The notes beneath the pieces were generated by a model, which saw nothing but the letters and a program-made list of their open reading frames with translations, had not been told where the DNA came from and made no database searches. The translations under genes were made by a program, and so were the position numbers. A stretch of 47,546 bases of DNA from an uncultured Kiritimatiellota bacterium (GTDB lineage Bacteria > Verrucomicrobiota > Kiritimatiellia > RFP12 > UBA1067). How positions within the stretch are numbered: the first letter of the stretch is position 1; each line of letters starts with the position of its first letter. Positions 47,223 to 47,546 of the stretch are shown here, one piece after another. The stretch covers positions 1-47,546 of the forward strand of contig CAKTZA010000024.1 of the NCBI GenBank assembly GCA_934635045.1, given 5' to 3'.

Positions 47223-47351
47223 TCATCCCACCATTCCCTGATGAAATCCTCCGCTGCCCGCAAATAAGTCTATGAACGTGAAATGCCTGTCTTCAACTAT
47301 CGGTTCTATCTGCCCGACAACAAGCACAGCGTTTTTCCCGACTGTCATCAT
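47223..47351 (-). pseudogene. 5' fragment of a C5-cytosine DNA methyltransferase
   Basis: Starting at two adjacent ATGs (47351), the minus strand encodes 42 residues ending in FTFIDLFAGSGGFHQGMVG and then TGA. FIDLFAGSGGFHQGM is motif I (the SAM-binding FxGxGG block) of Dcm-type m5C methyltransferases, which normally continue for 300 or more residues. Nothing resembling the catalytic PCQ motif IV follows in any frame in the 180 nt before the McrB-like gene. I read this as a truncated gene left when the restriction genes were joined to it, or as the tail of a deletion. An extended -10 promoter lies 87 nt upstream of the ATG, so the fragment may still be transcribed. Confidence 0.75.
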
Positions 47352-47437
47352 TGTGTTTCTCTGACTAAAGTCATTTTCAAACTACTTTTGGGAATTCTGT
47401 GAGTATCCCAACCTATACCAAGCCTCGTTTTTGTTGT

Positions 47438-47446
47438 ATTATACCA
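47438..47446 (-). promoter_or_regulatory. Extended -10 promoter upstream of the methyltransferase fragment
   Basis: TGGTATAAT with a predicted start near 47431, giving an 80-nt leader to the fragment's ATG and a possible read-through transcript into the McrB-like operon. Confidence 0.65.
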
Positions 47447-47546
47447 AATTATAATGTTCCTGCTGGGCAAGGGTGCACCGAGATATTTATGCAGCCACCC
47501 CACATTTCCCACTTGATTTTCGCATACGCATATACTATAATATACG

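Larger units (their letters stand above)
47043..47546. other. AT-rich right end with methyltransferase fragment and two promoters
   Basis: This 500-nt stretch is visibly less GC-rich than the rest. It holds a candidate promoter for the restriction genes, the methyltransferase fragment at 47223-47351 and an extended -10 at 47438-47446. At 47527-47546 the plus strand also shows a TATAAT inside CTATAATATACG. I see no intact gene. Confidence 0.6.

Noticed and set aside
47067..47241. Plus-strand open frame near the right end
   Set aside because: It overlaps the McrB-like leader, has no ribosome site and a biased Ser/His/Thr composition.
1..47546. tRNA genes
   Set aside because: No TTCGAATC-type T-arm with a matching acceptor stem was seen; I cannot exclude one without a covariance search.

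Overview
The window looks like chromosomal DNA from a GC-rich anaerobic or fermentative Gram-negative bacterium. A Kiritimatiellia-type member of the Verrucomicrobiota, or a close relative, is my best guess. Supporting signs are an autotransporter-type beta-strand-repeat protein with a GLLMIIK-like C-terminus, a GHL10 glycoside hydrolase, GH20 and CE7 sugar enzymes, pyruvate formate-lyase with its activase, a divergent MraY, and Lgt/lipid functions. This placement is inference; no rRNA gene is present. Every gene I support (44 coding regions plus one fragment) lies on the minus strand, so gene order is described below from high to low coordinates. Long plus-strand open frames are GC-driven shadows.

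Region 47.5-40.7 kb is accessory DNA. It holds an extended -10 promoter, a previously hidden 42-codon fragment of a C5-cytosine methyltransferase, a McrB-like AAA+ NTPase followed by a DUF2357/PD-(D/E)XK nuclease (a McrBC/LlaJI-like restriction module), a four-helix-bundle S23-type gene bracketed by two inverted arrays of 9-nt units, and an unrecognised 229-aa gene. Region 40.6-36.2 kb carries rpsT, pgk and gltX, then a 76-aa gene overlapping a HipA/CtkA-like kinase gene. Region 36.2-33.9 kb is a second accessory stretch: an ECF-like sigma factor and an unknown 184-aa partner lie between two copies of a 54-nt direct repeat, next to a small membrane protein.

Region 33.7-17.95 kb reads as one very long operon: ftsB-like, M50-like peptidase, lgt, unknown, rsmE, CE7 esterase, YhcH, rpe, coaC-like, ACP-FkbH-GNAT, rluD, ABC ATPase, murI, queH, HAD phosphatase, SDR, birA, ybeY, and an MMPL exporter fused to an LpxL-like acyltransferase. 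At least eleven junctions in it are 4-nt ATGA overlaps. Region 17.9-0.6 kb holds an SGNH hydrolase, pflB-pflA, batD-mraY and an exported protein, fba, purM-GH20-LUD-release factor, and an autotransporter-like/GHL10 pair. The first 616 nt are gene-free.

Two themes recur. First, transcription: ten -10 elements read TGnTATAAT or TGnTATACT, and four of them sit only 7-11 nt from the start codon, predicting leaderless or near-leaderless mRNAs. Second, short tandem units of 7, 8 or 9 nt, and a GGGGACAGACCCC palindrome, appear between genes and as in-frame insertions inside rsmE, birA, the ABC ATPase and the MMPL fusion. Together with the restriction module, the S23 element and the sigma/184-aa pair, these are the most interesting content.
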